7,968 nt of DNA from an uncultured Spirochaetia bacterium (GTDB lineage Bacteria; Spirochaetota; UBA6919), in the NCBI GenBank assembly GCA_913053665.1, contig CAJXGR010000142.1:1-7968 (forward strand), in the 5' to 3' direction. The notes beneath the pieces were generated by a model that was not told the DNA's origin, ran no database searches, and saw nothing but the letters and a program-made list of their open reading frames with translations. Numbering within the stretch: the stretch's first letter is position 1; each line of letters begins with the position of its first letter. This document shows, piece after piece, positions 1-6,700 of this stretch. A program made the position numbers and the translations under genes.

Positions 1-2
1 CA

Positions 3-80
3 TTATCCATTAATTTTTGTATATTAATCATTGTAGCATCCCTATTAATTGTTTACAGTAAGATACTTAATTCATTTTGA
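3..80 (+). CDS. Possible C-terminal end of a membrane protein, cut by the left edge
   Basis: A frame is open from the window edge to a TGA at 78-80. Its 25 codons read as a hydrophobic stretch (CILIIVASLLIVYSKILNSF) that would suit a C-terminal membrane helix followed by a short basic/polar tail. The other two plus frames stop within the first 30 bases. Nothing upstream is visible, so neither the family nor even the reality of the gene can be judged. If real, it converges on the outer-membrane protein gene whose stop is at 156, with 75 bases between them. AT-rich noncoding DNA can give the same picture by chance, so this is a tentative call. Confidence 0.25.
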   Translation, partial: LSINFCILIIVASLLIVYSKILNSF

Positions 81-155
81 TTTAACAACCTGAAACATAT
101 AAAGAGCCATGCTTTTATACGAACACTTCAGAGATTTCCCCTATACTTTAATTCG

Positions 156-929
156 CTAAAAGTTAAAATTGAGACCGATCCCAAATATATGGGTCATACC
201 GGCTGTGTGATTTCCCCCCCCATTACCTGTAAAACGGATGGCATAATTTGGAATGACTGAAAGCTCCTTTAGAAAGAAGTTTGGGATTATAAGACCTGCA
301 TAAATCCAATGCTCCAGATTATGAATGTCATAAGTGATGGGAAGATAAATCTCGTAAGCGATAAAAGGGGCTGCAACGACATCCAGACCATCACTATCTT
401 TGATATAGTAGGTCAGCTTGGGCCTGAGTTTCACGGCATACCAGAGATTGCCATCCAGCCTGGGTTGGTCAGATCCTGAGAAGTGATTAAACTCATTTCG
501 CACTCTCAACTCAGCCACAACGGAACTGCCTAGCTTAACCCTTGGGATGAAGTCCAGCATGAATATGTTCTCAAGATTCAGGTTACCAGTATGATTATTT
601 CTCAGTTCATGGAACTGGTAGAAAGCTCCTAGTTTAAAGTTCTGATGTAGGCGAAAAATACCTCCCACCCGAAAGGCCAAGATTTCCGGCAGTTTCTGAT
701 TGCCACTTGTGTGATTGGCTGTCCCGCTTGTAGAAAGACTTTCCTTCATTTGAAACTCAAAGAGAAGCTTGACAGCAGGATCCACTTTAATAAAGAGACG
801 TAGGTCTTGTTGGAGTGCGAAACTCTGTTTACGATCCGGGTGGTTCCATGGAACATGATCAGCAAAAACAATGTGGGCATTCATGAAGGTGAAAATGAGT
901 ATGATCCAGCGAATTGTATTCTTGTACAT
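156..929 (-). CDS. Outer-membrane beta-barrel-like protein, DUF2490-like, paralogue 1
   Basis: This is a 257-residue exported protein. A signal peptide spans residues 1-23, with likely cleavage after VFA before DHVPWNHP. The mature part alternates short amphipathic strands with charged turns and ends in GLNFNF; a terminal Phe is typical of beta-barrels inserted by the BAM machinery. Conserved-looking blocks are FRVGGIFRLHQNFKLGA (86-102), ELRVRNEFN (140-148), LWYAVKLRPKLTYY (162-175) and AYEIYLPITY with EHWIY (191-210). By eye they resemble the DUF2490 group of outer-membrane proteins of unknown function, but no profile search could be run. It follows its paralogue (stop at 1001) by 71 bases with no terminator between them and has a good Shine-Dalgarno (GAGGGA) just before the ATG, so the two are probably co-transcribed. 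Residues Gly237-Gly239 lie on a G8 run at 214-221. The barrel assignment is fairly safe; substrate or role is unknown. Confidence 0.75.
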   Translation of the reverse strand: MYKNTIRWIILIFTFMNAHIVFADHVPWNHPDRKQSFALQQDLRLFIKVDPAVKLLFEFQMKESLSTSGTANHTSGNQKLPEILAFRVGGIFRLHQNFKLGAFYQFHELRNNHTGNLNLENIFMLDFIPRVKLGSSVVAELRVRNEFNHFSGSDQPRLDGNLWYAVKLRPKLTYYIKDSDGLDVVAAPFIAYEIYLPITYDIHNLEHWIYAGLIIPNFFLKELSVIPNYAIRFTGNGGGNHTAGMTHIFGIGLNFNF

Positions 930-1000
930 AGTTTTCCCTCAATATTTATATGTCATTCAGCTTTTATTTTACAGATTTTAGACGATAAAAAAGTAAGCAA

Positions 1001-1738
1001 TTAGAAGTCGAAAGTCAAGCCAAGACCAAATAAAAGGGTTTTAGAGGCAGCTAAAGTGCCTACAGCCCGGTGAAAGACCATAGCTGCATAAGGAGAGAGG
1101 GACATCTCTTTTGTGAGAGGGAAAGTGAGGCCATAGTATATCCAATGCTCCATGTGAGTGGAGTCATAATTGATAGGGATATAGATTTCATAGGCCAGAA
1201 ATGTGGCCATTTTAAACTCAATCTCATCAAATACATAGTATGTAAACTTTGGTCTTACTTTTACGCTGTACCATAGGGTTTTAAGCCTGCTCTGTTCTGC
1301 GCCAGAATAGAAGTTGAACTCATTTCTTAATCTAAGCTCAAAAGCTATAAACTTACCGAGTTTGAATAGAGGGATCAAATCAATCATTGGTATGTGTTCA
1401 GAATTAAGATTGCCGGTGTTAAAGTTACGCCGATTATATAATTGATAGTAGGCACCCACTTTAAAGTTAGTATGCAATCGAAAGAGCCCCCCAACACGGA
1501 AGGTGAGTAATTCAGGAAACTTGTTGAATGCCGAATCCTGATGGATATTTTCTTTTAACTGAGTTTCAAAGAGTAGCTTTATATCGGGATGGACTTTATA
1601 AAAGATGCGAAGGTCCTGCTGAAAGGCAACTGTAAAATCCTGACCTATCAAACCTGGGTGATTAAAAGGAATATGATCAGCAAACAAAATGTTGGGAATG
1701 ATTATTAGAAGAAACGTTGCAAATATATATCTTTTCAT
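1001..1738 (-). CDS. Outer-membrane beta-barrel-like protein, DUF2490-like, paralogue 2
   Basis: This 245-residue exported protein is a clear paralogue of the gene that follows it; about half the aligned residues look identical by eye. The signal peptide is residues 1-20, with cleavage expected after LFA before DHIPFNHP, and the mature N-terminus ADH(V/I)P(W/F)NHP is shared by both proteins. Shared blocks include FRVGGLFRLHTNFKVGAYYQ (80-99), ELRLRNEFN (134-142), LWYSVKVRPKFTYY (155-168) and AYEIYIPINYD with EHWIY (182-201). It ends in LTFDF, a typical barrel terminus. It lacks the 7-residue insertion near residue 70 and the glycine-rich loop near the C-terminus of its partner. It is the first gene of the pair. 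The ATG at 1738 has only a weak Shine-Dalgarno (AGG about 14 bases upstream). A promoter candidate lies at 1765-1793. Function is unknown; a porin-like or structural envelope role is inference only. Confidence 0.78.
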   Translation of the reverse strand: MKRYIFATFLLIIIPNILFADHIPFNHPGLIGQDFTVAFQQDLRIFYKVHPDIKLLFETQLKENIHQDSAFNKFPELLTFRVGGLFRLHTNFKVGAYYQLYNRRNFNTGNLNSEHIPMIDLIPLFKLGKFIAFELRLRNEFNFYSGAEQSRLKTLWYSVKVRPKFTYYVFDEIEFKMATFLAYEIYIPINYDSTHMEHWIYYGLTFPLTKEMSLSPYAAMVFHRAVGTLAASKTLLFGLGLTFDF

Positions 1739-1764
1739 GGGATTTATTAGCCTATTATATTGAG

Positions 1765-1793
1765 TTATTAAATTAGATCGGCTATCTTGTCAA
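1765..1793 (-). promoter_or_regulatory. Candidate sigma70 promoter for the paired outer-membrane protein genes
   Basis: Read on the minus strand, a perfect -35 hexamer TTGACA (1793-1788) is followed after 17 bases by TAATAA (1770-1765), a 3/6 match to the -10 consensus. A perfect TATAAT also occurs at 1759-1754, but its spacing from TTGACA is 28 bases, which is too long, and no good -35 sits at the right distance from it. Either -10 would give a short leader before the ATG at 1738. The position between the upstream terminator (1815-1850) and the gene is what one would expect of a promoter. Confidence 0.4.
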
Positions 1794-1814
1794 GACACTA
1801 TAATTATTAATTTT

Positions 1815-1850
1815 AAAAAACCCTTTTCCCTAAAACAATGGGGAAAAGGG
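1815..1850 (-). terminator. Intrinsic terminator of the FecR-domain gene
   Basis: On the minus strand a perfect 10-bp stem (CCCTTTTCCC at 1850-1841 pairing with GGGAAAAGGG at 1830-1821) with a 10-base loop is followed at once by TTTTTT (1820-1815). It lies 20 bases past the stop codon at 1870, so it should end transcription of the FecR-domain gene. There is no U-tract in the plus direction, so it is directional. It separates this gene from the outer-membrane protein pair. Confidence 0.85.
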
Positions 1851-1869
1851 GGAAATTTAATCGGATAGA

Positions 1870-2544
1870 TCAGTCGTAATCCCTATCCAAAATGTCATAG
1901 GCACCGTCCAGATCAACAGTGTCTTCGACGTCACCTTCATCGGCTGACATCTTCCAGTTGAGTTTTTTCGTCCATTTATAAGCTCTGGGCTTTTCAATGT
2001 TTTCATTTTGTTTGACGCTAATACCTTTGCCGGGTTTCACAATGACCTTTGACTTGGAGCCGCTTTCACTGACTTCAACATTTCCTTCGTTGACACAAAG
2101 CCAGATATCATTGTCTTTTAGGGTGTGCATATAAAAATGGGTCCCTCTGACACCCGCTAAAGTTGAAACACTACGAACATTAAACTTCTGCTTGCCGCGA
2201 AGCTTAGTGACTTTTGCAAAGACCCCACCTTTATGAAGATAAAGGTTTGTTGCTTTGTTTTTAGAGAGCTTGGAAAAGGAAAGCTTTGAATTGGCCTTTA
2301 TTTTTACTTTTGAGCCAGTCACAAGTCTGATGATAACCGTTGATCCACTGCTGGTTACAACAGTATCTCCCTGAAGGACGGTGGTACCTTTGCTGATCGT
2401 TATAGTTGAGCCGGATCGGATGAGTTTTGCTGACCCTTTCAAAAAGATCACTTTGCCACTATTGTTAGCAGCGGATAAGTCAGCATTTGAGGATACGAGG
2501 AGTATTAGTCCTAGTATCGCCATGAGTGAGAGTTTCTTGAGCAT
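1870..2544 (-). CDS. Exported FecR-domain protein with acidic C-terminal tail
   Basis: This is a 224-residue protein. A signal peptide covers about residues 1-25 (basic MLKK, hydrophobic core, then LSAA before NNSG) and the rest is expected in the periplasm. There is no lipobox Cys. The FecR fold is indicated by VIFLKGSAKLIRSG (32-45), GDTVVTSSGSTVIIRLVTGSKVKI split over 59-82, and the hallmark STLAGVRGTHFYM (127-139); the family usually reads TPTAVAGVRGTEF. The last 25 residues carry 11 Asp/Glu and no recognisable domain. Classical FecR proteins are anti-sigma/TonB-linked regulators with an inner-membrane helix. This one has no second helix, no cytoplasmic domain and no sigma-factor or TonB-receptor gene beside it, so it belongs to the stand-alone periplasmic type found in many envelopes, whose role is not settled. 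The start is well supported by GGAGG 7 bases upstream. A terminator follows the stop, so it is probably a single-gene unit. Confidence 0.85.
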   Translation of the reverse strand: MLKKLSLMAILGLILLVSSNADLSAANNSGKVIFLKGSAKLIRSGSTITISKGTTVLQGDTVVTSSGSTVIIRLVTGSKVKIKANSKLSFSKLSKNKATNLYLHKGGVFAKVTKLRGKQKFNVRSVSTLAGVRGTHFYMHTLKDNDIWLCVNEGNVEVSESGSKSKVIVKPGKGISVKQNENIEKPRAYKWTKKLNWKMSADEGDVEDTVDLDGAYDILDRDYD

Positions 2545-2551
2545 TATTTTT

Positions 2552-2556
2552 CCTCC
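2552..2556 (-). promoter_or_regulatory. Shine-Dalgarno site of the FecR-domain gene
   Basis: GGAGG on the minus strand lies 7 bases before the ATG at 2544. It favours this start over the internal Met8 and keeps the full basic n-region of the signal peptide. Confidence 0.8.
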
Positions 2557-2656
2557 AAGAAAAATTACTTTAAAGAATCATATTAATATATGCAAATAGT
2601 GTGCCAGACAGTGAAAAAACATATCTCCAGGGGTCAGAAGGAATTAGGCTAAGAGA

Positions 2657-2686
2657 CTTAAAGAATAGGAGTTTTGTCTGTGTCAA
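2657..2686 (-). promoter_or_regulatory. Candidate promoter of the FecR-domain gene
   Basis: On the minus strand a perfect TTGACA (2686-2681) is followed after 18 bases by TTTAAG (2662-2657, 4/6 match to the -10 consensus). Transcription from here would give a leader of about 105 bases before the ATG at 2544. That leader is AT-rich and shows no riboswitch I recognise. The weak -10 makes this a moderate call. Confidence 0.35.
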
Positions 2687-2710
2687 TTTATACACAGGAG
2701 AATGAATATT

Positions 2711-2749
2711 TTGCATTCCTCTTTTATAAATATCATGAGGCGAATGCAA
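2711..2749 (-). terminator. Long inverted repeat just after the two-gene operon, possible terminator or RNA-end hairpin
   Basis: TTGCATTC-CTC (2711-2721) pairs with GAG-GC-GAATGCAA (2737-2749): 8 bp, a two-base bulge (GC, 2740-2741), then 3 bp, enclosing a 15-base AT-rich loop. The hairpin starts 3 bases beyond the stop codon at 2753, an ideal place for a transcript end or 3' stabiliser. On the minus strand it is followed by AATATTCATT rather than a clean U-tract, so it is not a classical intrinsic terminator. A protein-binding operator is the alternative. Confidence 0.45.
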
Positions 2750-2752
2750 GAA

Positions 2753-3175
2753 TCACCTTCTGAAGAACTTGATCTTCTTCCACAGAATATAATATCCGGC
2801 AAAAAACCATTGGCTTATCTTCACAAAAGGATCACGGTCCCTTAAAAGCTCGTAAACCCCTCTGAAAAAGTAACCTCCGCCAATGCCGAGGCTCACATAG
2901 CTTAGACTCCGCCATAGAACGTGGTTATATCCACTTGTTGCAATTAGAATTAGATAGGTGATTAATAAACCAACGAGTAGGCCGACACCCATGTGGATAT
3001 AGCCCCTGGTGTGATAGGGTACGCTTTTCTCATCCACTTTGCCAAGCTCTTCAAAATTGCTGGTCGCTATAAACTCTTCGCCACAGATGGGACATTCAAT
3101 GGTCTCTCCATCTAGATCTTCATCTAACAGCGTCTTATGACCATTGTAGCACTTTGTCACGAATAGTTTTTCCAT
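2753..3175 (-). CDS. Small membrane protein with N-terminal CHCC zinc-ribbon-like motif
   Basis: I do not recognise a named family for this 140-residue protein. Its N-terminal 35 residues hold a zinc-ribbon-like pattern, C9-x3-H13 then C28-P-I-C31-G-E-E-F, where the CPxCG knuckle is typical of metal-binding ribbons. After a charged linker come a strong membrane helix (about 62-80, GVGLLVGLLITYLILIA) and a second (about 88-107) ending in FFRGVYELLRDRD. A shorter aromatic segment (119-133) precedes a very basic tail, KKIKFFRR. The zinc-ribbon region would be cytoplasmic if the basic tail also lies inside. Its ATG lies 2 bases after the stop of the upstream small gene, with AAGGAA about 11 bases before it, so the two are probably translated from one mRNA and may act together. 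Function is unknown; recruiting or sensing at the inner membrane is inference. Confidence 0.7.
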   Translation of the reverse strand: MEKLFVTKCYNGHKTLLDEDLDGETIECPICGEEFIATSNFEELGKVDEKSVPYHTRGYIHMGVGLLVGLLITYLILIATSGYNHVLWRSLSYVSLGIGGGYFFRGVYELLRDRDPFVKISQWFFAGYYILWKKIKFFRR

Positions 3176-3177
3176 AG

Positions 3178-3471
3178 TTAGGTGCTTTCCTTATTTAGCC
3201 AATCGTTCAGGGTCTTTTTTATATTTTGGTGGAACTGATCACCCAATTCAGTCCAGTCATCAAGGTTTTGCTCATCCATTAAATCCCACATAAACTTCCT
3301 GGCTTTGGACTCAAAGGAATCCTCAAAATGATCCCACTTTGTCTCACCCCTGGTTTTATCCCTCTTCCCTTGTATTTGCTCAATAAAGGCTTCCAATAAA
3401 ATGACCCCCTCATCCACTGTAAGAGCCTCGGATTTCACCTTCTCCAGTATGAGTCTGATAATTTCCTTCAT
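3178..3471 (-). CDS. Small helical protein with SHOCT-like N-terminal segment
   Basis: This is a 97-residue soluble, highly charged protein with no signal peptide or membrane helix. The first part (MKEIIRLILEKVKSEALTVD, then EGVILLEAFIEQIQ) has the helix-turn-helix pattern 'I..ILE.v..g.lt.eEg..LLEA' seen in SHOCT-like and related short oligomerisation motifs. The second half is rich in Trp, Asp and Lys (motifs WDHFEDSFESKARKFMWDL and DDWTELGDQFH) and is probably amphipathic helices. I do not recognise a family for the whole protein. The ATG at 3471 is preferred to the in-frame TTG at 3477: AGGATAGGG ends 9 bases before the ATG but only 3 bases before the TTG. With TTG the product would be 99 residues. 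It is the first gene of a pair with the zinc-ribbon membrane protein (2-base gap) and is divergent from the cytochrome c maturation operon. Confidence 0.65.
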   Translation of the reverse strand: MKEIIRLILEKVKSEALTVDEGVILLEAFIEQIQGKRDKTRGETKWDHFEDSFESKARKFMWDLMDEQNLDDWTELGDQFHQNIKKTLNDWLNKEST

Positions 3472-3480
3472 GATCAATAA

Positions 3481-3489
3481 CCCTATCCT
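3481..3489 (-). promoter_or_regulatory. Ribosome binding site that decides the start of the SHOCT-like gene
   Basis: AGGATAGGG on the minus strand places AGGG 9 bases before the ATG at 3471. The spacing is too short for the alternative TTG at 3477, which supports the shorter 97-residue product. Confidence 0.5.
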
Positions 3490-3767
3490 ATTCAGTAGCT
3501 TAAGAAAGTTAATATTAAACTTCTAATAGATCAAGTATTTACTCACAGAATCCTTCTCCAGGGAGGTAACATAAATTATGATGACATCAAAGACTGGGTC
3601 TGATCACAAGATGTCAAAAGTTTTAATGCCTGTTATTTAGGAACTTATTAGAACAAGATGGATACTTGGAATACTTAATTTGATAGCAAAAGTATTGACT
3701 ATTTTCATATGGGATGCTATATTTCATGACTCACATAACCCATGCTAATCAATCAGGAAATAAATAA
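3490..3767. other. Divergent intergenic region between the small-gene operon and the ResB-CcsA operon
   Basis: This AT-rich noncoding stretch of 278 bases carries the start signals of both flanking operons. It holds the ResB promoter (3695-3723), an 11-base odd-centred palindrome TGATG-A-CATCA (3579-3589), and a 7-bp inverted repeat TGACATC/GATGTCA (3582-3588 and 3610-3616). It also has a possible 20-codon frame behind GGGAGG (3578-3640). No convincing -10/-35 pair was found for the minus-strand operon; TTGATC near 3530 has no good partner. No tRNA- or riboswitch-like fold was recognised. Confidence 0.6.
3695..3723 (+). promoter_or_regulatory. Sigma70-type promoter of the ResB-CcsA operon
   Basis: TTGACT (3695-3700, 5/6 match) and TATATT (3718-3723, 5/6 match) are separated by exactly 17 bases. 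A start near 3730 would give a leader of about 38 bases, containing the Shine-Dalgarno AGGAA (3755-3759) 8 bases before the ATG at 3768. Strength and spacing suggest housekeeping expression. Confidence 0.7.
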
Positions 3768-6700
3768 ATGAAAATAGATCCATCCAAAAGACAGAAATCA
3801 TTTGGGAGTCGACTAAAACAGTTTTTCCAAATGAATCAGGACGGTGAAAAAGCCGATCGAGCCATACGTCACGCTTTCATCGCCGGTATTTTTATCACCC
3901 TCATCACGGGGATTTTATTAGTCTCCAGCCACTTAATGCAATCAGGAATTGAAACAGCCATCCAAAAATACAAAAGTGTCGGTTACGATGTTCGACTAGG
4001 CACCGTTTTGGACGCCAATCATCAAGAAATAAAAATCCTTCCCAACGGTATTCTCAAGAACTTTAGCCCATGGTACTATCTAATACTACCGCTAAGCCTT
4101 CTTCTAACCTTGGGTATCTACAAAAAAAGCCGTGTGGCGGCTATTCTCATGTTTCTCATGTTTCTAAGCGATAAAGTCCTGCTCATTGGAGGGAGTGTGC
4201 TGAACGTTGGCACGGGACTCCCCATCATATTGCCTGTTATGTTTTTGTTATTCCAGGGGATACGCGGGACTTTTGGCTTCCACTCAACAGGGAAATCAAT
4301 AAGCTCAGAAGCCACGGCAGCAAAAGGAAAAGGCAATAAAAAGCTGCTATTCCTTGATGCCACCATCCTTTTGCTGATTGTTATGTTGGCTTCCATCGTT
4401 GTTCATCAGCTTCTTATATGGGTAGAGGGAACAGAGGTTATAACTTCTCTTGTCCGTTGGCTGGAAGATAATGGACTGGCCATCGACAGTTGGCGTTACC
4501 CTGTGGGAATCCTTATTGTTGGTTTAATCACTGTAATCCCATTGTACTCCTACTTCAAAAAGCTGATTGGAACGTTTCAACTGGCCGTCATGATTGTTTT
4601 ATTTATTGCTCTGGCCACCTTTACTGCTACAAATCTCATCCCACAGTCCGGGACGACGCCCTTTGTGTTTCAAAATAATCCGGAATACTTTACTGAAGCT
4701 TATGGGATCTACCTGGAAAGGGCCATTCGTTTTCTGGAAATGGATAATATCTTTCTTAGTATATGGTACTGCTCATTATATGTTGTTCTGATCGCCAGTC
4801 TTGTCAAGGTGATCAAGAGAAGGAAGTTTGGATTGAAGAACCTGGGTTTTCACCTTCTTCATATCTCTCTCATAGTGATCATTGGAGCGGCTTGGTATAA
4901 TTATCCCTTTTCCATTGCAGGATATATCGAGCTATGGGTAGGAAGAGGAAAGAATAACATTATCGTTCACTACCCCCATAGCTTAAAGAAGTTTGTGAGC
5001 CAGTCAAGGCAAAAGGAACTCAGAAAAAAGATGCTGCCTGACCAACAAAACCTTCCGGCCCAAAAACTGGGCTTTTATCTTAGGCTGGATCGCTTTGTAA
5101 CCAAAAATTGGGACGCTGATTACAAGATCTACGTTCGCAAGTTCCCTAAAAAGCTACCCAAAAGAATATCGGCAAGCACCTTTCAGAGAATGAAAAGAAT
5201 GGTGAATCAAATGGCCCGTTACTTCTCAGACAGCCTGAATTCTGACGATCAAGGGATCAAGCAGCAGGTCCTGTCAGTCAGGGAGACTCTCAGCGAGACC
5301 TATCAGTTGGAAGAAAACGTCGTGACACGTCCTGTCCTCTCATTACTATCCACAGTGGGTTTTAACTTTCTGGCGACACAATCCTATGATCTGGAAATAG
5401 AACGTAGAGTGAATCCAGGCAAAAGATCCACTGGACATATCTATTTGGGTAAACACTATCTTCTAAACAAATCAAAGCTGAATGATCGGATCAAAGAAGA
5501 TCTTGCCTGGTTCTTCAGATACTTTCGTTATAAAGGCAAGGATATCGCCAGCCACCCCATTCCCATCGATCCAGACAAAAGAAAAAAGGTGGATATCTTT
5601 ACAACGGATGTCACCTACTCTATTCAGGACTACATACCGGATTCTGACTTTATCCTTGTTCCCAAAAGGGTTAACAAGGAATCTTTTGAAAAGAAGGTAT
5701 TAAGCCAGATAACCGATATAAAGAAAAAGGAAGTCATAAAAACCATTTATCAACCGGGGAAAGATAGTTATATTCTAAGACAAGAGCTGAACCAGCCAGC
5801 TTATCAACAAATGTTGGCGAGGATCCTCGAAACGGTTGATCAAAAAGCCCTTTATGCCAGTGTAAAAACCTATAAACCCGTGGCGCGTTTTGTCTTAAAG
5901 GAGGATAACAAAAAGCCTGAGTCTCATTGGTTGCAAAACAATGAGACCATAACCCCTGGTCCACACATCCAAGTAAAGATGATCTGGGAACCTTCTCCCC
6001 TTGAACTACAAAAAGAGCTAAGGATTGGGGGGAAGAACAAAGCTCCCCACTGGCTCAGCATATGGAAGAAAGGTCAAATATTAAAAGGAATAGAGATTCG
6101 AGAAGGTGTTAGTTATCCAATCTCTGGGTCATCCTACCAATTGAAGTTTGTGAAGTATTACAACGATTTTAGAATGGATCGCTCCGCCCAAAAAGCAAGC
6201 AATGCCTCCAATCAGGACTTGAATCCAGCCGTTGAACTTCTTTTAAGCAATAATCAAAATGGCCATAATTCCATAAAGTTTTACCTTTTCCCAAAAGATA
6301 AAGCTCTTGAAGTCCCCATTTTACTTAAGAAAATAAAGACTATTCAAAAACTTACAGGTTTAAGCTTTAAATATGACTATAAGGGGGGGGCAAAAAAGAT
6401 TAAGGAAAAATATCTGATAACAGGTAAGGAACGGACACTCTATATTGTCAGGGATGGAAAGGCCGTTCAGAAAATAGATCTTGAATTGCATCATCCCTAT
6501 AAATTGAATACCAGGAAATCGGCTTACCTCTTCTTCACCCAACTCATCTCAAACTCTTCTCCTTCTATTGTTCAGTCGATTCTTAAGAATCGTGAGAATG
6601 TCCCTGAGACCTTGGAGCTTAGGGATTATCAAAGGGTTATCAAGAAAATCAAGAATGAGAAGGCTAAAACCACTCTAAAAGGGTCCTACCGACCTGTGAC

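Noticed and set aside
99..118. Small hairpin ATAAAG-A-GC CAT GC-TTTTAT between the left-edge frame and the outer-membrane gene
   Set aside because: The stem is mostly A-T, has a bulged A and a G-T pair, and no U-tract follows on either strand, so it is not good enough to call a terminator.
807..1276. Plus-strand open frames at 807-1004 and 1070-1276
   Set aside because: They run antisense through the two outer-membrane protein genes, have no Shine-Dalgarno or domain pattern, and the minus-strand genes have signal peptides and paralogous conservation.
3571..3620. FNR- or CRP-type binding site in the divergent region
   Set aside because: TGATGACATCA has a one-base centre instead of the 4-base spacer of FNR or 6-base spacer of CRP, so the known consensus sequences do not fit.
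4146..4163. Two tandem copies of CTCATGTTT in resB
   Set aside because: Only two 9-base units that encode LMFLMF inside a membrane helix; this is expected from hydrophobic composition.
4118..4791. Minus-strand frame at 4118-4396 and plus-strand frames at 4490-4678 and 4594-4791 inside resB
   Set aside because: They are shadows of the membrane-coding part of resB; their compositions simply mirror the hydrophobic codons of the main frame.
5482..6542. Open frames at 5482-5703 (plus), 5734-5964 and 6360-6542 (minus)
   Set aside because: They overlap the periplasmic coding part of resB entirely and show no start signals or recognisable motifs.
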